This document shows, piece after piece, positions 8,687 through 16,651 of a stretch of DNA of 64,000 nucleotides. The position numbers and the translations under genes are program-made. Location of the stretch: the NCBI RefSeq assembly GCF_003173755.1, contig NZ_CP029553.1, positions 4,426,001 to 4,490,000 on the forward strand, given 5' to 3'. The stretch's first letter is position 1. Every line of letters starts with the position of its first letter. Origin of the DNA: Methylobacterium terrae. Its GTDB lineage: Bacteria > Pseudomonadota > Alphaproteobacteria > Rhizobiales > Beijerinckiaceae. Below the pieces are notes generated by a model that saw nothing but the letters and a program-made list of their open reading frames with translations, was not told where the DNA came from and made no database searches.

Positions 8687-8947
8687 ATGTATGATTCCTG
8701 GCTGCGCCTCGGCTTCGACACGGTTCGCCTGGGACTGGAGGCGCAGACCGTGGTCGCCCTGCGGCTGGCCAAGCTCTCGCTCGGCGGCGCGGCGGCCCAG
8801 ATCGAGGCGCAGCGCATGGTGACCGAGAAGGTCGAGGCCGCCGCCGAGGCCGCGATGACGCTCGCCACCGGCGGCACGGCCGAGCGCGTGGTGCGGGACT
8901 ACCGCCGGAAGGTGCGGGCCAACGCCCTGCGGCTCAGCCGCGGCTGA
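8687..8947 (+). CDS. Hypothetical small helical protein
   Basis: 86 residues, almost entirely predicted amphipathic helix: repeated Ala/Leu with charged faces, for example RLGLEAQTVVALRLAKLSLGG and EKVEAAAEAAMTLATGG. The C-terminus is strongly basic (DYRRKVRANALRLSRG). The look is phasin-like, but it is shorter than typical phasins and no signature was matched. It stands alone between a secreted protein gene and the leftward NepR-like pair. Confidence 0.6.
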   Translation: MYDSWLRLGFDTVRLGLEAQTVVALRLAKLSLGGAAAQIEAQRMVTEKVEAAAEAAMTLATGGTAERVVRDYRRKVRANALRLSRG

Positions 8948-9021
8948 GGCGGGGCCGTTCCGAAGCCGTCGGCCGACGAGGCCGGCGTCACGACCGGCCT
9001 GGCGTCACCTGCGGTCCGGCG

Positions 9022-9306
9022 TCACTTGCGGGCGGCCATCATGTCGTGGGTCAGCACCGTCAGCTTGCCGATCAGGCTGGTGATGTCGCCGTGGGTGCAG
9101 GACCATTGGGTGCCGATCGCCCCGCCGTCGGAGGAGACCGACACCACCGCGACCGAGCGCAGCTTGCCCTCGCGGGCGAGGCGGAGCTGCTCCTGCAGCA
9201 CCTCGATCATCGAGGCGGTGTTCTCGTCGACGGGGGCGGCGGCCACGGCCTGCGGGAAGGCGACCACGCGGTTGGTGTCGGCGGCGGTTTCGCTCATGGG
9301 CATCAT
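9022..9306 (-). CDS. Hypothetical protein in operon with NepR-like gene
   Basis: 94 residues. The ATG at 9306 overlaps the stop of the upstream gene in the form ATGA (9306-9303), so translation is probably coupled; ATG 9297 is an alternative. Residues 32-50 (SMIEVLQEQLRLAREGKLR) look helical. A beta-rich middle (SVAVVSVSSDGGAIGTQW) is followed by a helical end (LIGKLTVLTHDMMAARK). I do not recognise the family. Sharing an operon with a NepR-like protein hints at stress signalling, but this is inference only. Confidence 0.6.
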   Translation of the reverse strand: MMPMSETAADTNRVVAFPQAVAAAPVDENTASMIEVLQEQLRLAREGKLRSVAVVSVSSDGGAIGTQWSCTHGDITSLIGKLTVLTHDMMAARK

Positions 9307-9536
9307 GGGACTCTGCGTACGCTCGAAGGAATCGGGAGGGCGGAGCGGTCGAGCCGCCCCAGGAGATCGGCGAGATCCGCCGGCAGCGCCTCGGACAGGC
9401 AGCCGTCGAACGCGGCGTGCAGCCCCGGCGCCAGGACGGCGGCGAGCGGCCTGGCGCCCGCCGGGGACCGGGTCGCCGGCGGCAGGACGGCGGGAGCCGG
9501 CCCGCCGGGTCGATCGTGCATCGCCCGTGACATCAT
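9303..9536 (-). CDS. NepR-like anti-sigma factor family protein
   Basis: 77 residues from ATG 9536, preceded by a well-placed GAGG. The core LHAAFDGCLSEALPADLADL-LGRLD (residues about 42-66) follows the NepR pattern: a helix with an aromatic, then E-x-L-P-x-x-L-x-x-L-L-x-x-L. NepR binds and sequesters the EcfG sigma factor in the alphaproteobacterial general stress response until phosphorylated PhyR displaces it. No ecfG or phyR gene is in view, so this may be a secondary NepR paralogue. The match is by eye and the protein is short, so the call is moderate. The frame stays open upstream to 9737, but that extension looks non-coding. Confidence 0.5.
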   Translation of the reverse strand: MMSRAMHDRPGGPAPAVLPPATRSPAGARPLAAVLAPGLHAAFDGCLSEALPADLADLLGRLDRSALPIPSSVRRVP

Positions 9537-9722
9537 CGCAGCCTCACTTGGCGGCCTTGCCGGCAGCCTCACCCGGCAGCTCTGCCGGAGAGGAACCGCC
9601 CTCGCGGCCAAAACTGCCCATCCGGGCGCCGAGCACAATCCCCGCTCTGTGGCCGAGCTTTCACTTCGAAACCTGATGTTGTGGGTTCGCAACACTTCGC
9701 GCGGGGTCTGATACCCTCGCTG

Positions 9723-9750
9723 CCTCGGCATCGACACGTCGATGCCGAGG
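9723..9750. repeat. 28-base near-perfect palindrome
   Basis: CCTCGGCATCGA, CACG, TCGATGCCGAGG. The two 12-base arms are perfectly complementary. It sits between the divergent NepR-like and Crp/Fnr genes, 187 bases upstream of the former. It may be a hairpin or a dimer-binding site. Confidence 0.6.
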
Positions 9751-9900
9751 CGTCCGGCGCATCGGCGCCGACGCCCGTTCGGGCTTAAGCCATGGCCTCC
9801 GAGCGGATCCGTTCGAAGGCGGCGCGGTATGACATGCCGCGGGGCCGGGCCCGCGGGTGCTCGCGCGCCGACCGATGCGGGTCCGGTTCCGGCCCGGACC

Positions 9901-10003
9901 GCCTCGGCGGAATACTGAATTTTTTTGAGTTAAAACAATAATGCATCAATTTACGTCACAACTCTGTGTAAATTAACTTTTGATATGACAATTATGAGTA
10001 GAA
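9901..10003 (+). promoter_or_regulatory. AT-rich promoter region of the Crp/Fnr gene
   Basis: An unusually AT-rich stretch for this window, with runs such as TTTTTTTGAGTTAAAACAATAATG and TTTTGATATGACAATTATG. The second contains TTG-ATATGA-CAA, a loose inverted repeat of the kind Crp/Fnr proteins bind, which could mean autoregulation. No exact -35/-10 pair was assigned. Confidence 0.4.
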
Positions 10004-10786
10004 ATGGGTTACATACCGCGCGGGGTGGCATGGCGGGACGCTTTGGCCGAATTTCTCATCCGCAAACTTGAGCACTTCACGAGCTTGTCCTTCGAGGACA
10101 AGCAGGTGCTCGATCAGGCGTCGCGACAACGCACGCGTCGCATCCGCTCCCGCGACGACATCGTCCACGAGGGTGATCTTCCCCAGGGCGTGAACCTGAT
10201 CCTCGACGGCTGGGCCTGTCGCTACAAGACGCTCGAGGACGGGCGCCGCCAGATCATCGCCTACCTGCTGCCCGGCGACCTGTGCGACCACAACGTCTCG
10301 GTCCTGCGCGAGATGGATCACTCGATCGGCACCGTCACCGCCGTGACCCTGGCTGAGATCCCGGCCGAGACCATGCGCCATCTCACTGCCGGCCACGCCC
10401 GGCTGTCGCAGGCCCTGGCTTGGGAATCCCTGGTGACGGCGGCGATCCAGCGCGAGTGGACGGTGAATATCGGCCAGCGCACCGCCTTCGAGCGCCTCGG
10501 CCACCTGCTCTGCGAACTCTACGTGCGCCTGCGCGCCGTCGGGCTCACCCAGGGGAATACCTGCGAGCTGCCCCTGACCCAGGCCGAGATCGCCGATACG
10601 ATCGGGCTGTCGGTGGTGCACGTGAACCGCACTCTCCAGGAGCTGCGCAGCGTCGGGCTGATCTCCCTGCGCGGGCGCGAGCTCACCATCCACCGCCTGG
10701 AGGCGCTGCAGCGGGCGGTGCAGTTCAACCCGAACTACCTCCATCTGGGCCGCGAAGGACGGCACCTCGATTCCAATGAGGCGTGA
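10004..10786 (+). CDS. Crp/Fnr family transcriptional regulator
   Basis: 260 residues. The N-terminal cyclic-nucleotide-binding-type beta barrel (about 25-140) has the expected EGDLPQGVNLILDGWACRYK and LLPGDLCD motifs. The C-terminal winged helix (about 165-240) contains LPLTQAEIADTIGLSVVHVN, the recognition helix, then RTLQELRSVGLISL. There is no N-terminal Cys cluster, so it is not an oxygen-sensing Fnr of the iron-sulfur kind. Its ligand is unknown. The gene overlaps the next one, a degenerate sensor kinase, by 11 bases, so they are co-transcribed. This arrangement of a Crp-type regulator with a PAS/HWE protein suggests shared signal input. Confidence 0.85.
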   Translation: MGYIPRGVAWRDALAEFLIRKLEHFTSLSFEDKQVLDQASRQRTRRIRSRDDIVHEGDLPQGVNLILDGWACRYKTLEDGRRQIIAYLLPGDLCDHNVSVLREMDHSIGTVTAVTLAEIPAETMRHLTAGHARLSQALAWESLVTAAIQREWTVNIGQRTAFERLGHLLCELYVRLRAVGLTQGNTCELPLTQAEIADTIGLSVVHVNRTLQELRSVGLISLRGRELTIHRLEALQRAVQFNPNYLHLGREGRHLDSNEA

Positions 10787-11759
10787 GGCCGACCGTCGCG
10801 AGACCGACGACACGAGGGGGGACGAGCCCGACTTCCGCCGGATGGTCGACACCATCCCGCACCTCGTCTGGCAGTCGGACCCGCTCGGCGACTGGATCTG
10901 GGCCAGCCGGCAATGGGCCGCCTTCACCGGCCAGGGCCCGGACCGCAGCCGCGGCGGCGGCTGGCTCGACGCCGTGCATCCGGACGACCGCGACCGCACG
11001 CGCGAGGCCTGGCAGCGGGCGGACCGACGGGGCTACCTCTCGGTCGAGCATCGCCTGCGCCGCCAGCCGTCGGACGCGAGCCAGGAGGACGCCTATCTCT
11101 GGTTCTCCACCCGGGCGACGCCCCTGCGCGGCCGCGACGGCCGGCCGACGACTTGGTTCGGCACCTCGACCGATATCCACGATCTGCACCAGATGCGCGA
11201 GGCTCAAGCCCAGCTCGTCTACGAATTGCAGCGGCGCGGCCGCAACCATCTCGCGGTGATCCGCGGCATCGTGCGCCGCGTCGCCGCCACCGCGACGAGC
11301 GTCGAGGACGTCGTCTCCCATATCGACGACCGCCTCGCCGCCCTGGCCCGCATCCAGGTCGAGGTCTCCCGCGAGCCCCTGGCCGGCGTCGCCCTGGAGG
11401 TCCTGATCCGGGATCAGCTCTCCGCCCACGTCATGCCGGAGCCGAGCGAGCTTGCCGGCCCGCCGGTGCGGCTGCCGGTCGAGGTGGCGGAGAAGCTCGG
11501 GCTCGCCCTGCACGAGCTGGCCCTCGGCGCCGTGCTCGACGGCCACGACCGGATCGCCGCGACCTGGAGCACGACCGCGACCCACCTGACCCTGACCTGG
11601 CGCGAGCGGGCGCGGCCGGGCGCCTGCCGCATCGGCGGCGAGACCCTGCGCGGCGAGATGCTGGAGCGGATGCTGACCTACGACCTTCGCGCCGCCGTCA
11701 CCGTCGCGGAGACCGACCGCGAGCGCGACGTCGTCATCGTGCTGCCGCTGCCGGCCTGA
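10776..11759 (+). CDS. PAS-domain HWE histidine-kinase-like protein, probably catalytically inactive
   Basis: 327 residues. A PAS domain of the PAS_3 type occupies about 20-140 (MVDTIPHLVWQSDPLGDWIW to WFGTSTDIHDL). The rest follows the HWE kinase layout. The H-box reads ELQRRGRNHLAVIRG (150-164), whereas HWE kinases have an ELNHRVKN- or ELQHRVRN-type sequence: the phosphoacceptor His is Arg153. The N-box HELALGAVLDG (246-256) has Gly251 where the Mg-ATP-binding Asn is expected. WRE of the W-box survives (275-277). It therefore looks like a pseudokinase that senses and signals by protein contact. It overlaps the upstream Crp/Fnr gene by 11 bases. Confidence 0.72.
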   Translation: MRREADRRETDDTRGDEPDFRRMVDTIPHLVWQSDPLGDWIWASRQWAAFTGQGPDRSRGGGWLDAVHPDDRDRTREAWQRADRRGYLSVEHRLRRQPSDASQEDAYLWFSTRATPLRGRDGRPTTWFGTSTDIHDLHQMREAQAQLVYELQRRGRNHLAVIRGIVRRVAATATSVEDVVSHIDDRLAALARIQVEVSREPLAGVALEVLIRDQLSAHVMPEPSELAGPPVRLPVEVAEKLGLALHELALGAVLDGHDRIAATWSTTATHLTLTWRERARPGACRIGGETLRGEMLERMLTYDLRAAVTVAETDRERDVVIVLPLPA

Positions 11760-11764
11760 GGCGG

Positions 11765-11797
11765 CGGGCGGGTTGTTTCACGTGGAAACGCCGCCCG
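11765..11797 (+). terminator. Hairpin after the Crp/kinase operon
   Basis: CGGGCGG (11765-11771) pairs with CCGCCCG (11791-11797), and an inner GTTTC pairs with GAAAC. It starts five bases after the stop. The loop region contains TGTTTCACGTGGAAAC, close to a parS site but one base too long. Confidence 0.45.
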
Positions 11798-11948
11798 ATG
11801 CGCACCATTGAGGAACCGTCAAGCATGAGCGCACCCACCGGGGACCCCGATATCGCAACCCAGGCAGGCACCTGCGCGGATTGACGCCTGCCGGGCCGGC
11901 GCGCCACAGACGAGGCTCCCGCACCCCTCGTCACAGCTCCCGCCCGCC

Positions 11949-12665
11949 ATGTCGCACGCGTCCGCCGCGCCGTTCACCCGCGCCGGCCTTCTCACGGGCT
12001 TCCGGCTCAGCCTGCCCCTCTGGCCCAGCATCGCGGTGTTCGGCGCCGCCTTCGGGGCGGCGGCGGCCCAGCGCGGCCTGAGCCTCGCGGAAGCGGCGGG
12101 CGCCAGCGCGCTGGTCTATGCCGGCTCGGCCCAGATGGTGACGCTCGAGGTCTGGGGCCAGCCCTGGACGGTGAGCGCGCTGCTCGCCGCCATGACGGTG
12201 ACGGGCCTCATCAACGCCCGCATGATCCTGATGGGCGCGACGATCCAGCCCTGGATGCGCGGCACGCCGCTCTGGCGCACCGCGATGACGCTGTTCGTCC
12301 TCGTCGATGCGAGCTGGCTCATCGGCGTGCGCCACCGCTCGGAGGGCGGCCGCGACCTCGGGGTATTGTTCGGCGCCGGCATCGGCCTGTGGCCGCTCTG
12401 GGTCGCCTCGACGGTGGCCGGCCACCTGGCCGGAGCCCTGGTGACCCAGCCCCGGGCCTACGCCCTCGACATGATCCTACCGGTGTTCTTCGCCGCGATG
12501 CTGGCGCCGCTCTGGCGCGGGGTGCGGCCGGCCCTGCCCTGGCTCGCCTCCGGCCTCGTGGCGCTCCTGGTGCAGCGGCTGGTGCCGGGCTACGCCTTCA
12601 TCGCGGCGGGCGCGGCGGCCGGCCTCGTCACCGGCCTCCTCGTCGACGACGGGGCGGCCCGATGA
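11949..12665 (+). CDS. azlC: AzlC family branched-chain amino acid exporter subunit
   Basis: 238 residues with about six to seven hydrophobic segments. The conserved AzlC region is clear: GFRLSLPLWPSIAVFGAAFGAAA, ALVYAGSAQMVTLEVWG, INARMILMGATIQPW. AzlC is the large subunit of the AzlCD (LIV-E) exporter for branched-chain amino acids and analogues in the inner membrane. The stop overlaps the ATG of azlD (ATGA), so the two are translationally coupled. The substrate is inferred from family membership. Confidence 0.9.
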   Translation: MSHASAAPFTRAGLLTGFRLSLPLWPSIAVFGAAFGAAAAQRGLSLAEAAGASALVYAGSAQMVTLEVWGQPWTVSALLAAMTVTGLINARMILMGATIQPWMRGTPLWRTAMTLFVLVDASWLIGVRHRSEGGRDLGVLFGAGIGLWPLWVASTVAGHLAGALVTQPRAYALDMILPVFFAAMLAPLWRGVRPALPWLASGLVALLVQRLVPGYAFIAAGAAAGLVTGLLVDDGAAR

Positions 12666-12982
12666 TCGACGCGGTTCTCGCCGGGCCCGCCGGTCCCTGG
12701 ATCGCCATCCTGGCGCTCGCCCTCGTCACCTATCTCTGCCGCGCCTCGGGCGTGGTGCTGATGAGCCGGGTGCGGCTCACCCCGCGGGTCGAGCGGGGCC
12801 TGCGCGCCCTGCCGGGCTCGATCGTGGTGGCGACCGCCCTGCCGACCGGCCTCTCCGCCGGCCTGCCGGGGCTCCTCGGCCTCGTCGCGGCCGCCGCCGT
12901 GATGGCGCTCACCCGGTTCGAGCTGGCGGCGGTGCTGGCGGGGCTGGGGGTGGTGGCGGCGGGGCGGGCGCTGGGGTTGTAG
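12662..12982 (+). CDS. azlD: AzlD family small exporter subunit
   Basis: 106 residues with about four hydrophobic segments. It has the AzlD features TYLCRASGVVLMSR and RALPGSIVVATALPTGLSAG. It works with AzlC to export branched-chain amino acids. The ATG at 12662 overlaps the azlC stop, which decides the start. It converges on the phosphatase gene with a gap of only 13 bases. Confidence 0.88.
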   Translation: MIDAVLAGPAGPWIAILALALVTYLCRASGVVLMSRVRLTPRVERGLRALPGSIVVATALPTGLSAGLPGLLGLVAAAAVMALTRFELAAVLAGLGVVAAGRALGL

Positions 12983-12995
12983 GGCCCGTTGCGCC

Positions 12996-13517
12996 TCAGC
13001 GCAGCCGCTGCCGGATCCGGAACCCCAACCCGTCGCGCACGTCGCGATAGGCGTCGAGGCGCTGCTCGCGGGAGCCCTGCGACACCGTCGGGTCGGGGGT
13101 CGGCCAGTACTCGACGTCGGCCGCCACCGTGCGGGTGAGCTCCAGGGCGGCGTGGTGGGCCTCCGGCGAGAGCGAGACGATCAGGTCGAAGTTCAGGCCC
13201 TCCCACTCCTCCAGCTCCTCCAGGGTGCGGGGGCGGTGGCGCGAGGCGTCGATGCCGATCTCGTCGAGGGCCGAGACCATGAACGGGTCGGTGGGCTCGC
13301 CGCTGCGCACGCCGGCGGACTGCACGTAGACCGACCTGCCGAAATAGTGCCGGGCCAGCGCCTCGGCGCAGGCCGAGCGCACGGCGTTGAAGTTGCAGAC
13401 GAACAGCACCGACTGCACCCGCTTGCCCGGCCTTGGCGGCTCGGCCCTCGCCGGATCGGGGTTCGACGGGTCGGCTCCGGCCGGAGCGGCGCTGTCCGGA
13501 AGGGGGCTTCCGGACAC
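12996..13517 (-). CDS. Low-molecular-weight protein tyrosine phosphatase family protein
   Basis: 173 residues from a GTG at 13517, five bases after the UPF0262 stop. A disordered Pro/Ala-rich N-terminus (about 1-33) leads to the catalytic P-loop CNFNAVRS (Cys41 to Arg47), which follows the CX5R(S/T) rule. VQSAGVRSGEPTDPFMV and the late Asp in TPDPT, the likely general acid, complete the family pattern. Such enzymes remove phosphate from tyrosine, though related proteins act as arsenate reductases. The gene follows hisD and UPF0262, a conserved order in Hyphomicrobiales, where infA usually comes next; here azlCD lies there instead. Confidence 0.85.
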   Translation of the reverse strand: MSGSPLPDSAAPAGADPSNPDPARAEPPRPGKRVQSVLFVCNFNAVRSACAEALARHYFGRSVYVQSAGVRSGEPTDPFMVSALDEIGIDASRHRPRTLEELEEWEGLNFDLIVSLSPEAHHAALELTRTVAADVEYWPTPDPTVSQGSREQRLDAYRDVRDGLGFRIRQRLR

Positions 13518-13521
13518 CGGG

Positions 13522-14010
13522 TCAGCCCTTCCAGTGCAGGGCGAAGATCAGCGTGAACAGCCTGCGGGCGGTGTCGTGGTCGATCTCGACCTTGCCCTCG
13601 AGGCGCTGGCGCAGCAGCTCGGAGGCCTCGTTGTGGACCCCGCGCCGGCCCATGTCGATCGCCTCGATCTGGCTCGGCGAGGCGGTGCGGATCGCCTTGA
13701 AGTAGCTGTCGCAGATCATCTCGTAGTCGCGGATCACGCCGCGGAACGGCGTCAGCGACAGGAGATGGGTCATCACCGGCTGGCCGTCGGCGGTCGCGAT
13801 CGCGAAGGACAGCTTGTTCTCGACGAGGCCGAGCGCGAGCGCGTAGGGCCCGCCGTCGTGGTTGGCGACGCGAAACCTGTTCGATTCCAGGATGTCGTAG
13901 ATCGCGATGGCGCGCTCGTGCTCCTGGTCCGGGTTGCCGCGCCCGATCGAATCCTCGTCGAGCGTCACCGCCGCCAGGCGCTGTCGCGGATCGGGAGCCT
14001 CGCTCGCCAT
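13522..14010 (-). CDS. UPF0262 family protein
   Basis: 162 residues from ATG 14010. The sequence contains [31 protein letters not shown] at the N-terminus and [42 protein letters not shown] and [15 protein letters not shown] later, all characteristic of the UPF0262 family, which is almost confined to alphaproteobacteria. The function is unknown. It sits between hisD and the LMW phosphatase, the order found across Rhizobiales genomes, so genome context supports the call strongly. (I quote the first motif across residues 11-41; its key parts are the EDSIGRG and HERAI blocks.). Confidence 0.9.
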   Translation of the reverse strand: MASEAPDPRQRLAAVTLDEDSIGRGNPDQEHERAIAIYDILESNRFRVANHDGGPYALALGLVENKLSFAIATADGQPVMTHLLSLTPFRGVIRDYEMICDSYFKAIRTASPSQIEAIDMGRRGVHNEASELLRQRLEGKVEIDHDTARRLFTLIFALHWKG

Positions 14011-14111
14011 CGGGTCACCTCTCGCGGGGGGTTGGAAGGCTTGCACTGGAAGGCTTGCAGCAGAAGGCGGGCGTGGCGCTCCGCGCAAGCCGGACGTTGG
14101 GCGACCCGAAC

Positions 14112-15401
14112 CTACAGGTTCAGCCGGATCGCCACCGAGCGGGCATGCCCGTCGAGCCCCTCCGAGCGGCCGAGCGCCACGGCCGCCGGGCCGAGCGCCC
14201 GGAGCGCCTCGGGCGTGCAGGACAGGATCGAGGTCCGCTTCATGAAGTCGAGCACGCCGAGGCCGGAGGAGAACCGGGCCGAGCGGGCGGTCGGCAGGAC
14301 GTGGTTGGGGCCGCCGACATAGTCGCCGATCGCCTCCGGGGTATGGGCGCCGAGGAAGATCGCCCCGGCATTGCGCACCCGCGCCGCCAGTTCCTCGGCG
14401 TCGTGGGACTCGATCTCGAGATGCTCGGGGGCGAGCCGGTCGACGAGCGGGATCGCGTCGGACAGGCGCTCGACCCGCACGATGGCGCCGTAGTCGCGCC
14501 AGCTCGCGGTGGCGATCCCGGCGCGCGGCAGGGTCTTCAGCTGGCCCTCGACGGCCATGGCCACCGCGTCCGCGAGCGCGTCGCTGTCGGTGACGAGGAT
14601 CGCCTGGGCGGCCGCGTCGTGCTCGGCCTGGGCGAGGAGGTCGGCCGCGACCCAGTCGGGGTTGGCGGAGGAATCCGCCAGGATCAGCACCTCGGAGGGG
14701 CCGGCGATCATGTCGATGCCGACCTGGCCGAACACCCGGCGCTTGGCCGCCGCCACGTAGGCGTTGCCGGGGCCGACGATCTTGGCGACCGGCCGAATGG
14801 ACGCCGTGCCGTAGGCGAGCGCCGCGACGGCCTGGGCGCCGCCGACCCGGAAGACCTCGTCGACGCCGGCGAGCCTCGCCGCCGCGAGCACCAGCGGATT
14901 GGTGACCCCGTCCGGCGTCGGCACCACCATGGCGATCCGCGGCACGCCCGCGACCTTGGCGGGAACCGCGTTCATCAGCACCGAGGAGGGATAGCTCGCG
15001 GTGCCGCCCGGCACGTAGAGGCCGACCGATTCGAGCGCGGTCCAGCGCCAGCCGAGGGTGACGCCAAGCGCGTCGGTCTCGCGGTGGTCCGCCGGCACCT
15101 GGGCGCGGTGGTAGGTCTCGATCCGCGCCTTGGCGAGGGCCAGGGCGTCGAGGGCGTCCGCAGAGCAGGCGGCGGTCGCGGCGTCGATCTCCCGGTCCGA
15201 GACCCGGATGGTCTCGGGCGCCAGGGCGAGCCGGTCGAAGCGCGCCGTGTACTCGATCAAGGCCGTGTCGCCGCGCGCGACCACGTCCCGGATGATGTCG
15301 CGCACCGCCGCATCGACGTCCTCGGCCACCTCGCGCTTGACCGAGAGCAGGCGGACGAACTGGGCCTCGAAATCGGGGTCGCGGGAATCGAGGCGCTGCA
15401 T
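14112..15401 (-). CDS. hisD: Histidinol dehydrogenase
   Basis: 429 residues from ATG 15401, the usual HisD length. It oxidises L-histidinol in two NAD-dependent steps to L-histidine, the last steps of the pathway. Landmarks are [60 protein letters not shown], which holds zinc and substrate ligands, and LAPEHLEI. All appear intact, so it should be active. An in-frame start further upstream (15431) would add 10 residues with no family match and was rejected. It is the second gene of the DUF2948-hisD-UPF0262-phosphatase operon. Confidence 0.96.
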   Translation of the reverse strand: MQRLDSRDPDFEAQFVRLLSVKREVAEDVDAAVRDIIRDVVARGDTALIEYTARFDRLALAPETIRVSDREIDAATAACSADALDALALAKARIETYHRAQVPADHRETDALGVTLGWRWTALESVGLYVPGGTASYPSSVLMNAVPAKVAGVPRIAMVVPTPDGVTNPLVLAAARLAGVDEVFRVGGAQAVAALAYGTASIRPVAKIVGPGNAYVAAAKRRVFGQVGIDMIAGPSEVLILADSSANPDWVAADLLAQAEHDAAAQAILVTDSDALADAVAMAVEGQLKTLPRAGIATASWRDYGAIVRVERLSDAIPLVDRLAPEHLEIESHDAEELAARVRNAGAIFLGAHTPEAIGDYVGGPNHVLPTARSARFSSGLGVLDFMKRTSILSCTPEALRALGPAAVALGRSEGLDGHARSVAIRLNL

Positions 15402-15479
15402 GCGGGATCCGGTCTCGTGTCGGCGGGCCAAAGGGTCGAGCCAAGGGGTCGGGCCAAGGTCCGCCGACTGCCAAAAATT

Positions 15480-15944
15480 TCAGGCCGCGTCGAGGGGCAT
15501 GTCGAGGGAGGTGTGCAGCGGCTTGCTCTCGGCCTGCCAGACCGGGCCGAGATCCTTCATCGCCGCCTCGATGCATTCGAGCTCGAGCCGGATCGCAGCC
15601 CCGCCGGCGAAGACCAGGGTCGCGATGCCGGACGGCGCCTCGCCGGGCTCGAAGGTGATGGCGAGGAGCTCGAGCGGCGCGTCGGGTTCCTCGCGCGAGA
15701 CGTTGCGGCAGCGGACAGCGAGCACCCGCTCGAAGTGCAGGCCGGTCAGCCGCCGCCGGGGCGGGGCGCCGTCCGGGCATTCCCAGTCGAAGCGCCGCGC
15801 CACCAGGGCGAAGCGTCGTTCCCGGGGCAGGTAGGCGAGGTCTCCGGTCCGCAGGACCGCATCCTGAAGGTGGGTCGAGATGACCGCGAGATCGTCGGCG
15901 TCGAGGGCAGCGAGCTTCAGGAGCTCCATCTCCGCGTCCTTCAC
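15480..15944 (-). CDS. DUF2948 family protein
   Basis: 154 residues. The pattern [25 protein letters not shown] at the start, [18 protein letters not shown], and the late [20 protein letters not shown] are typical of DUF2948, a family found immediately upstream of hisD in many alphaproteobacteria. No function is known. It is the promoter-proximal gene of the leftward hisD operon. The 260 bases between it and the rightward gene at 16206 should contain that promoter; no clear box was assigned. Confidence 0.88.
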   Translation of the reverse strand: MKDAEMELLKLAALDADDLAVISTHLQDAVLRTGDLAYLPRERRFALVARRFDWECPDGAPPRRRLTGLHFERVLAVRCRNVSREEPDAPLELLAITFEPGEAPSGIATLVFAGGAAIRLELECIEAAMKDLGPVWQAESKPLHTSLDMPLDAA

Positions 15945-16205
15945 TGTCGGCGTCCCTGTTCTGGGGGCCTGCCGTGACGACGGCGCGGCCCGTGCTGTCT
16001 GGATGATACTGAGAGTAGGTAGCGATGCCCCCCGCCGACGACAACCGCCGGCCGGCCGACGACGTGCGACCGGGATTCGCCGCGGTTTCGAGCTGTCGCA
16101 GCGGCACCGAATCGCCTCAGCCGGCGTTCATGTCCGGGCGCCTAGCGTGACCATCGGACAGGCTCGGCTCGACCGAGCCCTCAAAGTCGATCGAAGGAGA
16201 GATTC

Positions 16206-16523
16206 GTGAAGACCGTGATGACCGCGGCCCTGGCCGCCCTGACCCTCGGCCTCGGCGTCGCGCCCGCCTTCGCACAGTACGGCTATGGCTACGACGAGGA
16301 CCGCCCGCGCCGCCGCTACGAGGAGCGCTACGACTACGACCGGCCGCGCTACCGCGACGAGTACGACCGTCCGCGCTATCGCGGCGAGTATGGCGGCGGC
16401 CGCATCGGCCGGATCTGCGTCACCGCCCGCGGCAACTGCCCGACCCGGCCGGCGCCCCTCAACAGTTCCTGCGGCTGCGAGGTCCCGGGCTTCGGCTTCA
16501 AGCGCGGCGCCATCGGGTATTGA
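16206..16523 (+). CDS. Small secreted Tyr/Arg-rich protein
   Basis: 105 residues from a GTG at 16206 with AAGGAG well placed upstream. A signal peptide (about 1-23, cleavage after APAFA) is followed by a low-complexity middle of YDYDRPRYR-type repeats (about 24-62), in which Tyr, Arg, Asp and Glu alternate. The end has four cysteines (ICVTARGNC and SCGC), suggesting two disulfides in the periplasm. Similar small YDRPRY-type proteins are common in Methylobacterium and Bradyrhizobium, without known function. Confidence 0.7.
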   Translation: MKTVMTAALAALTLGLGVAPAFAQYGYGYDEDRPRRRYEERYDYDRPRYRDEYDRPRYRGEYGGGRIGRICVTARGNCPTRPAPLNSSCGCEVPGFGFKRGAIGY

Positions 16524-16577
16524 CGAGAGGGGTGGGGGCGAGAGGGGCGGGGGATCGACGCCCCCGCCGCACGAGGA

Positions 16578-16614
16578 GCACCCCGGGGCTCGCCGCCGCG
16601 AAACCCCGGGGTGC
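16578..16614. terminator. Hairpin between convergent genes
   Basis: GCACCCCGGGG (16578-16588) pairs perfectly with CCCCGGGGTGC (16604-16614) over a 15-base loop. It lies between the convergent stops at 16523 and 16652 and could serve both. No T-tract follows on either strand. Confidence 0.55.
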
Positions 16615-16651
16615 CGAGGGAGGATGCGCGGGCGAAGGGGCGCGGGCAGTC

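Noticed and set aside
9589..9616. GGAACC at 9595 as an EcfG promoter
   Set aside because: No CGTT at 16 or 17 bases, and it points away from the NepR-like gene.
13522..16107. Single 861-codon minus-strand frame across UPF0262 and hisD
   Set aside because: Only its last 162 codons are the UPF0262 protein; the rest is a shadow of hisD and DUF2948 in another frame.
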